Notes under the pieces: model-generated
The model's database searches: none
Told to the model about the DNA's origin: nothing
What the model saw: only the letters and a program-made list of their open reading frames with translations
Part shown: one piece after another, positions 5,739 through 6,731 of the stretch
How the letters are laid out: every line of letters begins with the position of its first letter
How positions within the stretch are numbered: the stretch's first letter is position 1
Translations under genes and position numbers: made by a program
DNA from: JBAYSY01 sp041675885
Lineage (GTDB): Bacteria > Pseudomonadota > Alphaproteobacteria > Rhodobacterales > Rhodobacteraceae
Direction: 5' to 3'
NCBI GenBank assembly: GCA_041675885.1
Contig: JBAYSY010000075.1
Location: 1-6,731 of the forward strand
DNA: 6,731 nucleotides

Positions 5739-6731
5739 CGGCCGTTGCGCAGCCGCTCCCGGCGTTTCTCGCGCAGCGCCGCCCACACGCCCCAGATCAG
5801 CAGCGCCGCCGTCAGCGCCATCACCGTGGCCGAGATCGGCCGGTCGATGAAGGTCATGAAGTCCCCCCGCGACAGCAGCATCGCCCGGCGGAAGTGTTCT
5901 TCCATCAGCGGCCCCAGCACGAAGCCCAGCAGCAGCGGCGCCGCAGGCAGGTCGAAGATGCGCATCAGGTAGCCGAGGAAGCCGAAGAACACCACCAGCC
6001 AGACCTCGAAGCTCGACTGGTTCACCGAGTAGGTGCCGATGCAGATGAACATCAGCACCGCCGGGAACAGCAGGTAATAGGGGATGGTCAAGAGCCGCAC
6101 CCAGACCCCGATCAGCGGCACGTTCAGGATCACCAGCAGCAGGTTGCCGATCCAGAACGACATGATCAGACCCCAGAACAGTTCCGGCTGATCGTTGACC
6201 AGACTCGGGCCCGGCGCGATGCCGTGGATCATCAGCGCCCCCAGCATCAGCGCCATGGTCGGGCTGCCGGGGATGCCGAGCGAGAGCGTGGGGATGAAGC
6301 TGGTCTGGTCGGCCGAGTTGTTGGCCGATTCCGGCGCCATGATCCCCTCGATCGCGCCCTTGCCGAAGCGCCCCGGTTCCTTCGCCACGCGCTTTTCCAT
6401 CGCATAGGCCATGAAGGCCGCGACCGACGGCCCGGTGCCGGGCAGCGTGCCGAAGAACGCGCCGATGCCCGAGCCGCGCAGCATCGGAAACCACGACCGG
6501 CGGATGTCGTCCTTCTTCGGTTTCATGGCGCGGAACTTGACGCTTTCCGGGTCGATATCGCCGGGGTGGACGTTGCGCACGCTGCCGATCACCTCGGCCA
6601 CGCCGAAGATGCCCATCGCCAGCGCGATCAGGCTGATGGCGTCGGTCAGTTCCAGCATCCCGAAGTTGAACCGCGGCGTGCCGGTGTAGATATCGGCGCC
6701 CACGGTGCCGAAGATGATCCCCAGCACCACC
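5726..6731 (-). CDS. tctA: TctA-family tripartite tricarboxylate transporter permease, partial
   Basis: The frame is open from the window end (6731) to a TAG at 5726-5728, giving about 335 residues. Family members are about 500 residues, so roughly the N-terminal third lies beyond the window; the GTG at 6730 is internal. This is the large multi-spanning subunit that, with a small TctB membrane protein and a periplasmic TctC binding protein, imports carboxylates such as citrate using an ion gradient. Diagnostic TctA stretches are GTLPGTGPSVAAFMAYAMEKR (fragment residues 94-114), FGKGAIEGIMAPESANNSA (122-140) and PTLSLGIPGSPTMALMLGA (147-165). Several hydrophobic segments follow (about 187-203, 213-233, 242-257, 263-275, 300-319) and then a basic tail KRRERLRNGR. 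The TctB and TctC genes, if linked, would lie to the right. The gene converges on the two-component operon; the substrate cannot be read from the sequence. Confidence 0.94.
   Translation of the reverse strand, partial: VVLGIIFGTVGADIYTGTPRFNFGMLELTDAISLIALAMGIFGVAEVIGSVRNVHPGDIDPESVKFRAMKPKKDDIRRSWFPMLRGSGIGAFFGTLPGTGPSVAAFMAYAMEKRVAKEPGRFGKGAIEGIMAPESANNSADQTSFIPTLSLGIPGSPTMALMLGALMIHGIAPGPSLVNDQPELFWGLIMSFWIGNLLLVILNVPLIGVWVRLLTIPYYLLFPAVLMFICIGTYSVNQSSFEVWLVVFFGFLGYLMRIFDLPAAPLLLGFVLGPLMEEHFRRAMLLSRGDFMTFIDRPISATVMALTAALLIWGVWAALREKRRERLRNGRGAG

Noticed and set aside
6728..6730. GTG at 6730 as the start of the permease
   Set aside because: The fragment lacks about a third of the family length and the frame stays open to the window edge, so this GTG is an internal valine.

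Overview
The window is GC-rich DNA with dense coding, short intergenic gaps, strong G/C third-position bias and purine-rich Shine-Dalgarno sites. With the protein families present, this points to an alphaproteobacterial chromosome, most likely of the Rhodobacteraceae/Paracoccaceae type. The taxonomic placement is inference from composition and protein style. I see no tRNA, rRNA, CRISPR array, insertion sequence or phage gene.

Left part, minus strand (1-1968): two co-directional genes. The upstream one (982-1968) encodes a 328-residue polytopic membrane protein of unknown function. About 70 bases downstream lies a secreted von Willebrand factor A (VWA) protein with an intact metal-ion site, a Pro/Glu-rich linker and the start of a beta-sandwich-like domain. 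Its 3' end lies outside the window, beyond base 1.

Middle (1969-2180): a divergent intergenic region of about 210 bases. It holds a perfect 11-bp inverted repeat that runs directly into two exact 12-bp direct repeats. It is the natural place for control of both the leftward pair and the rightward operon.

Right-centre, plus strand (2181-5625): a tightly overlapping three-gene signalling operon. It encodes (i) a small exported protein resembling the sulfite-oxidase/molybdopterin fold but with no cysteine, (ii) a two-membrane-segment PAS histidine kinase, and (iii) a response regulator with a receiver, a PAS-like module and a LuxR-type DNA-binding domain. The TGATG and ATGA overlaps imply translational coupling. 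The likely logic is: periplasmic sensor partner, then membrane kinase, then DNA-binding regulator. The signal and the regulon are unknown.

Right end (5726-6731, minus strand): the C-terminal two thirds of a TctA-type large permease of a tripartite tricarboxylate transporter, convergent with the signalling operon. The 100-base convergent gap contains GC-rich hairpins without T-tracts.

The part most deserving follow-up is the exported Mo-fold-like protein/kinase/regulator module, together with the repeats in its upstream region and the divergent VWA/membrane pair.
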